A stretch of DNA of 64,000 bases from NCBI RefSeq assembly GCF_013778505.1, contig NZ_JAAOWU010000003.1, positions 496,001-560,000 of the forward strand, given 5' to 3'. Positions 17,431 through 27,316 of the stretch are shown one piece after another (within the stretch, counting starts at the first letter, position 1; each line of letters opens with the position of its first letter). Both the position numbers and the translations under genes were made by a program. Source of the DNA: Pseudomonas sivasensis. GTDB lineage: Bacteria; Pseudomonadota; Gammaproteobacteria; Pseudomonadales; Pseudomonadaceae. Below the pieces are notes generated by a model, which saw only the letters and a program-made list of their open reading frames with translations, made no database searches and was not told the origin of the DNA.

Positions 17431-19455
17431 ATGAATATCCTTGCTCCTGCCGTAAGCCTAGCTAATCGATTACGCTTCCCCGCGAAATTTGGTGTGCTCG
17501 CAATCATTGTCTTCATCCCTCTGGTTCTACTCGGTACGCGCGTCATCCATCAGATAAACGAGAGCCTTGAGGTTATTCGCTCGGAACAATTGGGCCAGCG
17601 CTATCTTTTGGATGTCACACCTGTACTGCGCTTATCAATGTTGCAACGCGCGCTGACGAACCGATTTCTCAGCGGTGACAGAACCGCTCAAGCCGATCTA
17701 TCGGCCAACCAGACGAAGCTGGAGGACGCGTTTTCGAAACTGGCCGCCACCGACAGGCAATTCAACACGCAGCTGGAAACCGGTGATCGCGTGCAGCGTC
17801 TGCACACGGCGGCACAGCGTTTGATTGAGCAGGCAAAGGCCGATGCCAACCAAAGCGAGATGTTCGACAACTGGAACGATCAACTCACCGAGACATTGAA
17901 CTTCGTGTACTACGTATCGGCCACGTCGGGCATGGTGTTGGATGAAGATTACGCATCGCTTTTCATGATCGACCAGAGCACCCTGAGGCTGCCACGGCAA
18001 ATCAACATCGTCGGGCAATTGCGCGGTCTTGCCAGCGGACTGCATGACGGACAAACGTTGAGTTCGGGTGCGCGCAGCGTTATCAAGTCGATGCTCAAAA
18101 ATGAGTTACTCATCCACAAAGAACTTCAACAAAGCCTGGCCCTGTTGCGCCGCAGAGAACCTGCCCTCGCCGATAGTATTCAGGCACCGATCACCAGTGC
18201 TTTTGTGAGCCTGGACAGTTTCCGTGCCGACCTTGAAGTATTGATTGGCGCACCAAGCGATACCATCACCGGTGTTCAGAATCTGCCAGCCAAAGGCAAT
18301 GCGGTGGTGGCTGAGTTGTACAAGGCGCAAGACACGCTGCAAGAAGCACTGCTGAATGCGCTTGAACGGCGAGTTCAGGAAAAAACTTCGGAACGGCTAT
18401 TCATTCTAGGCATGTTTGTCGTTCTTGGCCTGCTGCTGGTTTATGTGTTCAGCGGCATCTACAGCGCCATGCGTCGCACTATCTACGATGTTTTGATCGC
18501 CACCCAACTCATTGCTAAGGGCGACCTCAGCGTGCGCATTCAAGTGCGCGGCAAAGATGAAATGGCCGACGTGGGCAATGGCCTTAACCATATGGTGCAA
18601 GCCTTTAGCTCCTCGCTGGCGCAGGTCGAACGTAGTTCACAATCGGTCTCCGATGCGGCGGAGCGCATTGGGGTGTCGATTGACCGGGCTAAACGCTCGA
18701 TGAGCACCCAGCAAAGCGAAACCGAACAAGTCGCTACGGCTATCAACGAGATGACCGCCAGCGTTGCGGACGTGGCACAAAACACCGAGGGCGCCGCCCA
18801 CGCTGCTGAGCAAGCCAGCCAGTCCTCCAACACCGGCCTGGCGAAGATGCAGGAAACCCGCATGACTATTGAAGCCTTGGCCGATGAGGTGGAACGCTGT
18901 GCGCAAAAGGTTTCGGCGCTTGCGCAACATAGCCAGCAGATCGGCGGTGTTATTGAGGTGATCCGTAACATTGCTGATCAAACGAACTTGCTGGCGTTGA
19001 ACGCGGCCATTGAGGCGGCCCGCGCAGGTGAGCAGGGTCGAGGATTCGCGGTTGTAGCCGACGAGGTCAGAACGCTGGCCTCGCGCACACAAAACTCCAC
19101 TGAAGAGATACGCCGGATTATCCAAGAGCTGCAACTGGCAACAGGCGACGCCGTCGAGCAAATGAAAGCGGGAAAACTGCGCGCGCAGGAGTGCATCGAG
19201 TCCGCTGATCAGGCCTCGACCAGCCTAGATGCAATCAATGACGGCGTTGAGCAAATCGTAGGAATGAACACCCAGATAGCCAGCGCGGCGGTTCAGCAAC
19301 ACGCCGTCTCGGAGGATATAAATCGCAATGTGACCGAGATTCGTAACGGTAGCCTTGCATTGATGGAGGGGATAGAGGACAACGCTGTGACTGCGGAAGA
19401 ACTCTCGCTGCTGGCTGTGGAACTGCGTACTGTCGTTTCGCGTTTCAAGCTGTAA
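17431..19455 (+). CDS. Methyl-accepting chemotaxis protein
   Basis: A 674 aa membrane chemoreceptor. There is a transmembrane helix at about residues 18-42, then a long periplasmic sensor of about 280 residues (helical, of the larger bimodular type). A second transmembrane helix is at about 325-348, followed by a HAMP domain (A-K-G-D-L-S-V-R). The signalling domain contains the invariant hairpin tip near 510-540 ([20 protein letters not shown]). It signals to CheA/CheW at the cell pole. The ligand is unknown. The protein ends V-S-R-F-K-L without a CheR-tethering pentapeptide. Confidence 0.9.
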   Translation: MNILAPAVSLANRLRFPAKFGVLAIIVFIPLVLLGTRVIHQINESLEVIRSEQLGQRYLLDVTPVLRLSMLQRALTNRFLSGDRTAQADLSANQTKLEDAFSKLAATDRQFNTQLETGDRVQRLHTAAQRLIEQAKADANQSEMFDNWNDQLTETLNFVYYVSATSGMVLDEDYASLFMIDQSTLRLPRQINIVGQLRGLASGLHDGQTLSSGARSVIKSMLKNELLIHKELQQSLALLRRREPALADSIQAPITSAFVSLDSFRADLEVLIGAPSDTITGVQNLPAKGNAVVAELYKAQDTLQEALLNALERRVQEKTSERLFILGMFVVLGLLLVYVFSGIYSAMRRTIYDVLIATQLIAKGDLSVRIQVRGKDEMADVGNGLNHMVQAFSSSLAQVERSSQSVSDAAERIGVSIDRAKRSMSTQQSETEQVATAINEMTASVADVAQNTEGAAHAAEQASQSSNTGLAKMQETRMTIEALADEVERCAQKVSALAQHSQQIGGVIEVIRNIADQTNLLALNAAIEAARAGEQGRGFAVVADEVRTLASRTQNSTEEIRRIIQELQLATGDAVEQMKAGKLRAQECIESADQASTSLDAINDGVEQIVGMNTQIASAAVQQHAVSEDINRNVTEIRNGSLALMEGIEDNAVTAEELSLLAVELRTVVSRFKL

Positions 19456-19643
19456 CGTGACAGAAAGGGAGCCCAATTTGTTGCCTCCCCCAGCTTTTGC
19501 TTACGCGCCTACGGATACCGCGTTGATTCAATCGTAAGCGAAGGACACCCAGCATTTTATAGGGTCTAAGAGTTGAGTCTTCTCCTTCCTGCGAGTGTCT
19601 ATTCTCTCGTAACGTGACAATATTAATTACTCAGGAAACTCCC

Positions 19644-20009
19644 ATGTCCAAACTCGCAGAATTCCGCCAACTCGAAAAACACCTTGCTGAACAACTCCAG
19701 GCGCTCGAAGCTCTCAAGGGCGATGCTGGCTTCAAGCAAGAAATAGAATTTGAAACGAAGCTGCGCGATTTGCTTGAAAAATATGGCTACAGCCTCAAAG
19801 ACGTAGTCAACCTACTTGATCCAGATGCTAGTCGTCGCGCTCCAGTTTCTGAGCTAAAACCCGGCACACGCAAAGCCCGCAAGGTGAAGGTTTACAAGAA
19901 CCCGCACACAGGTGAAACCATCGAAACGAAAGGTGGTAACCACAGAGGCTTGAAACAGTGGAAAAGTGAGCACGGCGCAGCGACTGTAGAGTCTTGGCTA
20001 GCCAAGTAA
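19644..20009 (+). CDS. mvaU: MvaT/MvaU family H-NS-like protein
   Basis: A 121 aa nucleoid protein. The N-terminal coiled-coil oligomerisation region (MSKLAEFRQLEKHLAEQL) is followed by a linker and the C-terminal AT-hook-like DNA-binding domain with the family motif Y-K-N-P-H-T-G-E-T-I-E-T-K-G-G-N-H. The MSKLAEFRQLEK start matches MvaU rather than MvaT, which begins MSLINEYR in P. aeruginosa. It silences AT-rich, foreign DNA, fitting its place in an accessory-rich region. The ATG at 19644 has an AGGAAA site. A strong terminator follows. Confidence 0.85.
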   Translation: MSKLAEFRQLEKHLAEQLQALEALKGDAGFKQEIEFETKLRDLLEKYGYSLKDVVNLLDPDASRRAPVSELKPGTRKARKVKVYKNPHTGETIETKGGNHRGLKQWKSEHGAATVESWLAK

Positions 20010-20023
20010 TCTCTGTCGAGTAC

Positions 20024-20049
20024 AAAGGGCCCATTAGGGGCCCTTTTTT
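20024..20049 (+). terminator. Intrinsic terminator of mvaU-like gene
   Basis: A 9 bp stem (AAAGGGCCC / GGGCCCTTT) with an ATTAG loop, followed by TTTTTT. It begins 14 bp after the stop codon and can also serve the convergent DUF2256 gene. Confidence 0.9.
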
Positions 20050-20053
20050 GGGC

Positions 20054-20197
20054 TCAACTTTTCGTGCGCCGGCAGCGCTCCGAACAGTAACGAACCTCCT
20101 CCCAGCAGCGAGCCCATTTTTTCCTCCAAGTGAAAGGAAGGCCGCACGTAAGGCACTTTTTTACCGGAAGCTCGCTCTTTTTCACAGCCGCGCCCAT
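20054..20197 (-). CDS. DUF2256 domain-containing protein
   Basis: A 47 aa protein carrying the complete DUF2256 motif: [16 protein letters not shown], then R-Y-C-S-E-R-C-R-R, with two Cys pairs likely to bind zinc. The family's normal length is about 45-60 aa, supporting the ATG at 20197 over longer starts up to 20236. Role unknown; in some genomes it neighbours cryptochrome/photolyase genes, which are not seen here. Confidence 0.8.
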   Translation of the reverse strand: MGAAVKKSELPVKKCLTCGLPFTWRKKWARCWEEVRYCSERCRRTKS

Positions 20198-20420
20198 GTT
20201 GATTGGTGAGCAGGTTACTTCGACATACGTTATCAATTTTCAAAACAGAATCATTGAGAGTTCCGTATTTGAAGTGCTTTTCCCGGCCGTATAATGGTGC
20301 CGTACAGCTATGTCGATGCCAATCCTGAGCTTCGAAGCTTTCAGGGCTTAGGCGTAGCACTCGATCATTTCGGCTAAACTCGCCTATAAGAGGTGCTAGT
20401 GCAAGCGCCAGGTGAACCCC

Positions 20421-21614
20421 ATGATCGCTGACACTCCTACTCTTTTCGCCTGTGTCGCTTTAGTAGCGATGATTATGGCGTTTTGTTTAATTCTTGTCGG
20501 AGAGTTCAACCAGCGTGACGGCCTTCTAACGATAGGCTTCGGTTTGTCAGCTCATGCATTAGCCTACATCGGCTATACGTTCTATGGTCACGCACCGTTG
20601 TGGTTGACCTACGGCGCCGCCAACACACTGCTGGCAGTAGCACTGGCTTTTTATGGAGTCAGTGTTTTTCGGATTGTCGAGCTTCCTGTCGCCTGGTGGC
20701 GAGTGTTTGCTCCAGCGGCATTGATGCTGGTGTTGATGGTCAGCTTGATCGATACGCTAGAACCGCGAATGCTCGCCGCTACGCTACTGTTGATGCTGCA
20801 GTGTTCATTGATCATTTACTGGACGCGCCGGCACATTCCCGCCCAGGGGCGTGCACGCATGTTGTTGATCATCGGATCGAGTATTAGCCTGATCGGTTTG
20901 GGTATGCGGGTTGTCGCGGTGCTTGGCGGAGGTGCTGCGGAAATGCGTTACGACGTAAGTAACCTTAAGCAAACGATCTCGGTCAGCATTGGTACCTTCA
21001 CCGCGATGATGATCTCCCTGGGCTTGGTACTGCTGTCCAAAGAGCGGAGTGAGTCCTTGCTTCAACACATGGCGTTGCGAGATGTGTTGACCGGGATTCT
21101 AAATCGTCGAGCCATCCTCGATCAGTTCTCGACTGAGTTGGAGCGTGCGCGCCGAGACAGCTCCAGCCTGGCAGTAGCTATGGTAGATATCGATTACTTC
21201 AAACAGATCAACGACAGGTATGGCCATCTGGCAGGAGACGAGGTGATTAGCCACTGCGCCAATCATCTAACCCAACGAATTCGTCATTCCGACAGTATTG
21301 GTCGTTATGGAGGTGAGGAGTTTTTGATTTTGCTGCCGAGCACTAATCCCGAAGGGGCCGTAGCTGTGCTAGATGAGCTCCGCGCTTCTTTGGCCGAGTC
21401 GCCAGCTCAATATGATAAGACAAAAATTTCGCTTCGCATCAGTATCGGTGTTTGCTGTGTGGTACCCACTGAAGGCGACACCATAGCCAGCCTGCTTACC
21501 AGCGCAGATTCGGCACTTTATGAAGCGAAGGGCGCCGGTCGGAATACTTTGCGGTTTGCACCATCGCTTTTCCAACCGAGCGAAACACTAGCCGTTGCAG
21601 TCTTAGAGATCTAA
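20421..21614 (+). CDS. Membrane diguanylate cyclase (GGDEF)
   Basis: A 397 aa protein with about six to seven hydrophobic helices in residues 5-205 and a GGDEF domain after that. The active-site loop reads G-G-E-E-F at residues 297-301, and a canonical RxxD inhibitory site (R-H-S-D) lies five residues before it. It should make c-di-GMP and be product-inhibited. The ATG at 20421 has an AGGTGA site. It stands alone, and the signal sensed by its membrane part is unknown. Confidence 0.9.
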   Translation: MIADTPTLFACVALVAMIMAFCLILVGEFNQRDGLLTIGFGLSAHALAYIGYTFYGHAPLWLTYGAANTLLAVALAFYGVSVFRIVELPVAWWRVFAPAALMLVLMVSLIDTLEPRMLAATLLLMLQCSLIIYWTRRHIPAQGRARMLLIIGSSISLIGLGMRVVAVLGGGAAEMRYDVSNLKQTISVSIGTFTAMMISLGLVLLSKERSESLLQHMALRDVLTGILNRRAILDQFSTELERARRDSSSLAVAMVDIDYFKQINDRYGHLAGDEVISHCANHLTQRIRHSDSIGRYGGEEFLILLPSTNPEGAVAVLDELRASLAESPAQYDKTKISLRISIGVCCVVPTEGDTIASLLTSADSALYEAKGAGRNTLRFAPSLFQPSETLAVAVLEI

Positions 21615-21799
21615 ATATAAAGGTTTGTAGTGGTCTATACGCAGCGTATTTACTCCAACTCCAAGGAATTTCTGATTACGTTCTGTTTGACGCGCATGAG
21701 AGGCTTGGTGGAAAGGTGCTATCTGTAGGACTTGCGAGTACAGGCGAAGCCGCGCCAGATCAGACCAATCGATTCGATCTGGGGCCCTCCTTGTTCTGA

Positions 21800-22025
21800 C
21801 CCGTCCCTCAATCAATTAGCACTCGGACTCACGAGCAGCTTGGTAGGCTCTGCCCGGCACACGCCAAATTGGCGTTCATTCGTGGCTCCTCACGGGCTGG
21901 CCGGCTTACTCTCCAACCGGCTTAGTAGGGATCTTTCGAAAACAGGCACTCACCACAATTGGGCTCGTGGTTCGCGATTTCATCCTCACGCCAGGCCATC
22001 ATAGATCCACTATCAACGCCGAGCG
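21800..22025 (-). pseudogene. Histidine phosphatase relic (paralog of 39291-40433)
   Basis: On the minus strand this region encodes pieces alignable to the middle of the intact phosphatase at 39291-40433: M-A-W-R-E-D-E-I-A-N-H-E-P-N-C-G (versus M-A-E-W-R-E-Y-E-I-T-N-H-V-P-N-C), then R-V-P-G-R-A-Y-Q-A-A-R-E. Stops and frame changes separate them and the catalytic N-terminus is gone. The rest of the 21615-22191 gap has no supported gene. Confidence 0.7.
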
Positions 22026-22143
22026 GCTTGCGCTCAGGTCTCTTAAAAGTGCGTATCATCGCTTGCATCTTCACAGAAGGGGCCGAATGCACAGGAATGC
22101 GACGCTCTACCCGTAACGCTAAATGAGTCAAACATTCAAGAAC

Positions 22144-22170
22144 CAAAAAGCCAGAGATACCTCTGACTTT
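22144..22170 (-). terminator. Intrinsic terminator of TonB receptor gene
   Basis: Read on the minus strand, a 10 bp stem (AAAGTCAGAG / CTCTGGCTTT, one G-T pair) with a 4 nt loop is followed by TTTTTGG. It lies about 20 bp after the receptor stop codon. Confidence 0.75.
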
Positions 22171-22191
22171 GCTCTCTTTGATAACACAGTG

Positions 22192-24252
22192 TTAAAGCTT
22201 CATGTTGAGCGAGACATAAGCCGAACGGCCTGGTGCTGGTGAAAACATCGCCTGGTCGTCGCCACCCCAGAAGAAGTTGTCGTACCAGACGTACTCATAG
22301 TCTCGGTCGGTCAGGTTCTTAACCTGAAGGTCGATACTGGTCGCTTCGCTCAAGCGATAGCTGACATTGGCATCTAGGACGGCGAAACCACCATATTTCC
22401 CGGCTTCATTAGCCGTGTCGATGTAGTAATCACCTTGAGCTCGGGCCTGCATGCCGAAGCGCCAGTCATCGTTCATGCGGTAATCGACGCCCAGATTGCT
22501 GATATATCTCGGCGTTGAGAAGACTTCCTTGCCCGCCAAGGATTTGCCGTTGGCATCAAAAGCCTTAACCACCTTGGCCTCTTGGATTGCATGCGAGCCC
22601 CATATCGTCCATTGGTCATTAAGCTGGCTAGTGAACTGCATATCGACACCTCGACGACGAGTTTCACCGAGTCCAACTGTCGTGCCTGTCGCTGGCATGT
22701 TCGACACTTCATCGGTTGCGTCTTGTTGCCATACTGCAACTCGCGTCTCTGTACCGGCGAATGGGCGGTATTTTATGCCTACTTCCTTACCGGTATTGAT
22801 TGACGGATCGTAGTGCGAAGCCCCGTTGATTAGATAACCTGGATCGGCGTTCCCGGTGAGTATCTGGAAGGTGCGCCCCCAGTTGGCATAGACGTCAATA
22901 TCTTGATTGATGCTATAGACCACGCTGAGCTTGGGCTGCTCGATCCAACCGTAATCCTGCAAAGATCCCTTTGCAATTGAAGTGCCGTTGAACGCCTTGG
23001 TACTACCGCTAAACCTGTCCACACGCATAGCGGGGATGATCTTGAGGGAGTCGGTCGGCTGGATAATCGCTTGAACGTAGCCACCCACGTTATACAACGT
23101 ATAGTGATCGTCATTCTGAATACGCGCTGGTGGCGCATCGAAATCGGTCGGCACCCCATACGCAAAACGTCTGCGTTCGTATGAGTTGTTCTGCTCCTCA
23201 TAGTTTATGCCGCCATCGAGCGTAAGCCAGTCGTTGGCGCGCCAAGTCAGGTTGTTCAGCATCCCAAGCTGTTGTTCGTCCCAGAAACGACGCTGGCGCG
23301 GAGCATTACCAGGCTGATAACTGGTGAAGGTGATCGAGCGGTCATCGTTGTAGCTGTTGTAGTACAGCTTGCTGCTCAGGTTCAGATCGTCATTTGGCTG
23401 CCAGTCCATGTGCAGGCTCAAGTGCTTCATGTCGCGGTCACTACGGTCATTGTCGTTCTTTTCCGGCGAATTCTTACGGCTGGCGTGCAGCTCTTCGCGA
23501 GTGAGGAACCCGCCTTCGTCAGCCTGATGGTGATAGAGACGTGCGATGGCGCCGATCCGGAAGGTTTGATCGTCGTTGCTGAGAAACCACTTGCCACCCA
23601 AGGCATATTTATTCGAGTTGCTATGATCGCGGGATCCGTCCGAATCCTGTTTGGCCAGTAGGTAGTTCTGCGCGAAGTTACCGTCTTCGTGGCCGATAGC
23701 TAGTTGTACTTCACGGGTATTAAAGCTGCCGTAGGTCAGGCGGCTATCGGTGTAGTTTCCGCCCTGGCGGGTGGCATAATTGATATTGCCGCCAATGTTG
23801 TGCAAGCCGTAGCGCGGATCATTAGTCCCACGTACCACTTCGATATGGTCGATATCGAGTGGGAAGATCATGTCGACAAAGCGTTGGTTGCCGCTGTTGA
23901 CGTTGCTCGGAATACCGTCGATCAGCACCTTGATGCCGTTGATGTAGCCCTCGCCATTGAACGCACGAAAAGTAGCCTTGCCGGACTCGGCGCCTTGACC
24001 AGTCTCGGTCAGCTGTATACCGGGCATCTGTCCCAGCAACTGCCAGCTGTTCATTACGTTCTTGTCTTCTACCTGATCGCCGCCTAGGACATCGACAGAA
24101 GTTAGTATGTTCTCGGTGCGCAAAGCGGTACTTTCCTGCTGCGAAATGCGTACCTCTCCCAGAGTGATCGTTGAATTTCCAGACTCGGCAGCATGGAGGA
24201 CGGTTGAGGCCAGCGCTGTTAGGACAGCGAATGAGGCCGGGGCGGATTTCAT
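22192..24252 (-). CDS. TonB-dependent outer-membrane receptor
   Basis: A 686 aa receptor starting at the ATG at 24252. That start gives a clean signal peptide (MKSAPASFAVLTALASTVLHA); the longer frame to 24357 has none. The plug domain (about residues 40-150) contains L-L-G-Q-M-P-G-I-Q-L and H-I-E-V-V-R-G-T-N-D-P-R-Y-G, and the 22-strand barrel follows to the end. Its ligand is not readable. The upstream DUF2946 gene is a partner seen next to metal (often copper) TonB receptors, so a metal complex is a reasonable guess. It would depend on TonB-ExbBD encoded elsewhere. Confidence 0.85.
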   Translation of the reverse strand: MKSAPASFAVLTALASTVLHAAESGNSTITLGEVRISQQESTALRTENILTSVDVLGGDQVEDKNVMNSWQLLGQMPGIQLTETGQGAESGKATFRAFNGEGYINGIKVLIDGIPSNVNSGNQRFVDMIFPLDIDHIEVVRGTNDPRYGLHNIGGNINYATRQGGNYTDSRLTYGSFNTREVQLAIGHEDGNFAQNYLLAKQDSDGSRDHSNSNKYALGGKWFLSNDDQTFRIGAIARLYHHQADEGGFLTREELHASRKNSPEKNDNDRSDRDMKHLSLHMDWQPNDDLNLSSKLYYNSYNDDRSITFTSYQPGNAPRQRRFWDEQQLGMLNNLTWRANDWLTLDGGINYEEQNNSYERRRFAYGVPTDFDAPPARIQNDDHYTLYNVGGYVQAIIQPTDSLKIIPAMRVDRFSGSTKAFNGTSIAKGSLQDYGWIEQPKLSVVYSINQDIDVYANWGRTFQILTGNADPGYLINGASHYDPSINTGKEVGIKYRPFAGTETRVAVWQQDATDEVSNMPATGTTVGLGETRRRGVDMQFTSQLNDQWTIWGSHAIQEAKVVKAFDANGKSLAGKEVFSTPRYISNLGVDYRMNDDWRFGMQARAQGDYYIDTANEAGKYGGFAVLDANVSYRLSEATSIDLQVKNLTDRDYEYVWYDNFFWGGDDQAMFSPAPGRSAYVSLNMKL

Positions 24253-24304
24253 GGTATCTCCGAAACTACAGATCGCAGTGATTAAGGGAAACTGGCTGGC
24301 GGCG

Positions 24305-24688
24305 TTAGCCAATATCGCGGAAGCAGCGATCGAGAGCGTGCTGACGTCCGGAGCCAAACGGCCAGCACATTAGTTTGTTATAACGTAACGATTCCACTGG
24401 ATTTTGTAACCTAATGTTAACTTCCTCTAAGCGATCAACCGCCCATAGGGCCTGCAACGTTGCGCTCCAATTGTGGTAATGCGCGTTGGGAATACTTGGA
24501 GTGTGGAAGAACAACGAGCAATAGCCGCACGCATCTAGCAGGTGTTCAAGGTGGGCGCCTTGAAGGCGGTACGAATCATTCTGCATCGTCATGCAGTGAT
24601 CGTCCGCCGATCCCGCATGCTTCATCCAAACAGTACCCTGACCAATCAAGGGGCCGAGCAACATCATCAGCACGGCAAATGACGCCAA
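24305..24688 (-). CDS. DUF2946 family protein, start uncertain
   Basis: A small protein with a hydrophobic N-terminus (S-F-A-V-L-M-M-L-L-G-P-L-I-G-Q) and the DUF2946 hallmark A-C-G-Y-C-S-L-F-F-H near residue 52. The only start in frame is a TTG at 24688. The coding frame continues upstream as R-R-L-A-S-W-L to a TGA, and a GTG in another frame lies nearby, so the N-terminus may be frameshifted. It precedes the TonB receptor by 52 bp on the same strand, and the two are probably one transcript. The C-terminal 40 residues are unlike the family. Confidence 0.6.
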   Translation of the reverse strand: MASFAVLMMLLGPLIGQGTVWMKHAGSADDHCMTMQNDSYRLQGAHLEHLLDACGYCSLFFHTPSIPNAHYHNWSATLQALWAVDRLEEVNIRLQNPVESLRYNKLMCWPFGSGRQHALDRCFRDIG

Positions 24689-25480
24689 CCAAGATGCTAG
24701 TCGGCGGTCTGTCGTGCAGGTGCCGCTATCGGTTTGAGGTCACGCGCGACTAGCTCTTCAAATTTCGTGCAACTGTCCAATTGCTGATGATTTTGTTTGC
24801 TCACAACGTAGCCGAATACAGTCAAGGCCTGTTTGAGAGAAGGGCTGGGTTCACTCATCCAAGACTGTGGCTCGTTCAAATTAACTCGTCTGGCTCATAC
24901 GGCGCGTCTGCGTTGAGCCAATACCGAGATCCTGCGACTGGGTAGCCGGGTGGTGAAGCATCCATCCTACAACAGCTTTCTTTTTCTGAGCCTAGAGTTG
25001 ACCCCACACAGCTTTGTCGTTGCTGCGGCCAGTATTGCGGACATATCGCAGGCCGAAAAAATGTTTACGCCGACTCGGTTTATGCTAAGTGAGAGGAGCA
25101 TGAAAAACCTGCATGGGGGAGCAAAATAGCTTCAATCTAGCTATGCACAATTGCGCTTGCGTGGGTTGTCTAAGAGCATGAAGCAGACGGTGAAGGTCGC
25201 TCAACGGAGCTTTGTAAGAAAATGCCGGCTTTGTTGGCAGGCGCGATAGGTATTCTATAATAACCAGGCGGTTATAAAGCTTGTAAAAAAAGCTAAATCG
25301 CTTATTATTTTCAGGGTGATATCAATGAGCCATCTTTGCCAGTTAGAAACTTAATATCACTGAGCGGGGAGCACTGCGTGAAATAAGGGTTTTGAGCTAG
25401 TACACCGCTTCCAAAATCCAGCGGAGTCTATGCCCTAATATAAAGGCTAAAGGTGGCAATTAAAATATGTCGGTGACAAT
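24689..25480. other. 790 bp region without a firm gene
   Basis: A minus-strand frame 24697-24858 (MSEPSPSLKQALTVFGYVV) is possible but has no ribosome site and no recognised family. Bases 24900-25250 hold no supported gene. From about 25250 the sequence becomes AT-rich, matching the following HD-GYP gene and suggesting that the gene and its promoter region arrived together. Confidence 0.45.
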
Positions 25481-26545
25481 ATGAGCTCTCAACTTCTAGC
25501 GGAAAGTGAAATTGTAATTATTGATGATGTGTTAACTAATTTGTTAATTATTAGCTCCTATTTAAAGGTGGTTGGATTTTCTAGGGTTCATGTTTTTTCT
25601 GATTCTACAGAAGGCTTGGAGTGGTTGTTAAATAATAAATGGGATTTGGCTCTGTTGGATTTGAATATGCCGTTTCCTAACGGCTTCGATATTCTTGAGC
25701 AGCTTCAGGAAAGAGATCGGGCAGAGCAACCTATAATCATAGTCACCGCGCTTAATGACCCTGCAAGCCGCAGAAAAGGGTTAGAAAAGGGTGCCAATGA
25801 ATTTGTTTCAAAACCAATGGATTTTCCAGAGCTTTTACTCCGCGTGCAAGGTTGCTTGAAGTTATCCGACGCGTCGCGTAAGTTGCGAAGCAACAATATT
25901 GAGCTTGCGCGGCAGGTTGAGGAGCGAACGGAGCAACTGCAAAATAGCTATAAGGCTGTCATTAGCAGTTTAAGTAAAGCTGCGAGTTATAGGGATGAAG
26001 AGACAGGCTCACATATCAGGCGTATCGGACAGTCAGCTGCCATCGTGGCGAACGCCCTCAATATGCCTTCGCCATGGTGTGACTTAATTCGTTTAGCTGC
26101 TCCAATGCATGACGTTGGTAAAATAGGCGTTGATGATTGTATTTTGCGTAAACCTGGAGCTCTTACAGATGAGGAGCGTAATGCCATGCAACAACACACT
26201 CGTATTGGATATGAGATTTTATCAAATTCTAACGGTGCCGCAGTAACTGAAATGGCAGCAGAAATAGCTTTGTCACATCATGAGCGTTGGGACGGGCACG
26301 GCTATCCAGATGGTTTAAAGGGAGAATCGATTCCTCTCAGTGCGCGGATAGTTGCAATATGTGACGTTTATGACGCGTTGCGAATGAATCGTCCTTATAA
26401 AAAAGCATGGGCGAAGGAACGAGCACAAAGTTACATTTTTGATCAAAGTGGCAAACATTTCGATCCTCGAATTGCTGATGTGTTTTGCTCATTGTTTGAT
26501 GAAATTGAAGAGTTGCGTGATGCCGACGAGTTACCAGGGTTGTAG
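25481..26545 (+). CDS. Response regulator with HD-GYP phosphodiesterase domain
   Basis: A 354 aa two-domain protein. The receiver has D15-D16, phospho-acceptor Asp60 (A-L-L-D-L-N-M-P) and the Lys of S-K-P-M-D. A helical linker leads to an HD-GYP domain with the H-D dyad at 210-211 (M-H-D-V-G-K-I-G), H-H-E-R-W-D-G-H-G-Y-P-D-G near 265-278 and the D-V-Y-D-A-L block. It should hydrolyse c-di-GMP when phosphorylated. No partner kinase gene is adjacent. The DNA is clearly richer in A/T than the neighbours, consistent with transfer and with silencing by MvaT/MvaU. Confidence 0.9.
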   Translation: MSSQLLAESEIVIIDDVLTNLLIISSYLKVVGFSRVHVFSDSTEGLEWLLNNKWDLALLDLNMPFPNGFDILEQLQERDRAEQPIIIVTALNDPASRRKGLEKGANEFVSKPMDFPELLLRVQGCLKLSDASRKLRSNNIELARQVEERTEQLQNSYKAVISSLSKAASYRDEETGSHIRRIGQSAAIVANALNMPSPWCDLIRLAAPMHDVGKIGVDDCILRKPGALTDEERNAMQQHTRIGYEILSNSNGAAVTEMAAEIALSHHERWDGHGYPDGLKGESIPLSARIVAICDVYDALRMNRPYKKAWAKERAQSYIFDQSGKHFDPRIADVFCSLFDEIEELRDADELPGL

Positions 26546-26717
26546 TTGTGTGATTTGTACTGATTTTTTGGGTTTTTGTGTTTGAATACTCAGGGTTTTG
26601 AGGTTGAATTTCGAGCCATGTGTCATTTCAACGTTTTTCTCAGTTGTTAGTATGATTTTTTACGTGGATTTTCAATGCTGTTTCGCGTGAACCCCGCAAG
26701 CGGCATCAGATGATCGC

Positions 26718-27266
26718 TCAAACGCCGTACCGTTTGTTACCTCCAGAGGTAATGCAGTATCGACCACCCCGAGGCCCGATACACACATTCCCAGAGGAAC
26801 AAAGGCAGGATGAACCGTAAGCTGGAGTCTGTTGGCGAACAGGATTTGGAAGCTGGGCCGCTGGTCTGGGCTTCGACGGAACGTAGCAGCCAGACCCGAT
26901 GCACAGGCTTTTTAACGAAAGCCACTTCGGTGATTGACCATCAATGCTGATGCGTGCCCAATCGTTGCGCGTCTCGAAAACCTGAACCTTTTCCCCGCGC
27001 CTCAGTTTGGAGATGACCTTTCCACCTGGTTGATCCCTGACATTGAGATTATTGACACTCACAAAGTGTTCAGTTGCGGAATCAGGAGCCGGGGCTGGCG
27101 GTGAGGCCGGAGAAATCGACGCTAGCGTATTCGGCGTGCTAAGAGCGTGTGGCTGTACCGGGGCTGGAGGCGTGTCTTTCTTCCCCATTGCCCACAGGAC
27201 GGCAAAAAGAATCAGGAGCGGGACAAACCATGACGGGGACTTCTTGCGCATATCCATTGCTCTCAT
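26718..27266 (-). CDS. Membrane-anchored SH3b domain protein
   Basis: A 182 aa protein. A basic start and one membrane helix (W-F-V-P-L-L-I-L-F-A-V-L-W-A) lead to a Pro/Ala-rich spacer. A bacterial SH3 domain follows at about residues 66-120 (L-N-V-R-D-Q-P-G-G-K-V-I, then W-L-S-L-K-S-L). The Cys/Gly-rich tail contains C-I-G-P-R-G-G-R-Y-C-I-T-S-G-G-N-K-R-Y-G, a PBCV-type basic adaptor-like repeat. It may bind cell wall or membrane structures in the periplasm. Start codons at 27266 and 27257 are both possible. A decayed paralog lies at 36183-36715. Confidence 0.7.
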   Translation of the reverse strand: MRAMDMRKKSPSWFVPLLILFAVLWAMGKKDTPPAPVQPHALSTPNTLASISPASPPAPAPDSATEHFVSVNNLNVRDQPGGKVISKLRRGEKVQVFETRNDWARISIDGQSPKWLSLKSLCIGSGCYVPSKPRPAAQLPNPVRQQTPAYGSSCLCSSGNVCIGPRGGRYCITSGGNKRYGV

Positions 27267-27316
27267 TCAGCATGTATTACAACGGCTGTTTTCCTGACCA
27301 ACCTGACGTCATTCAC

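Noticed and set aside
20034..20360. 108-codon minus-strand frame over the DUF2256 gene
   Set aside because: The DUF2256 cysteine motif lies in the other frame, so the longer frame is a shadow.
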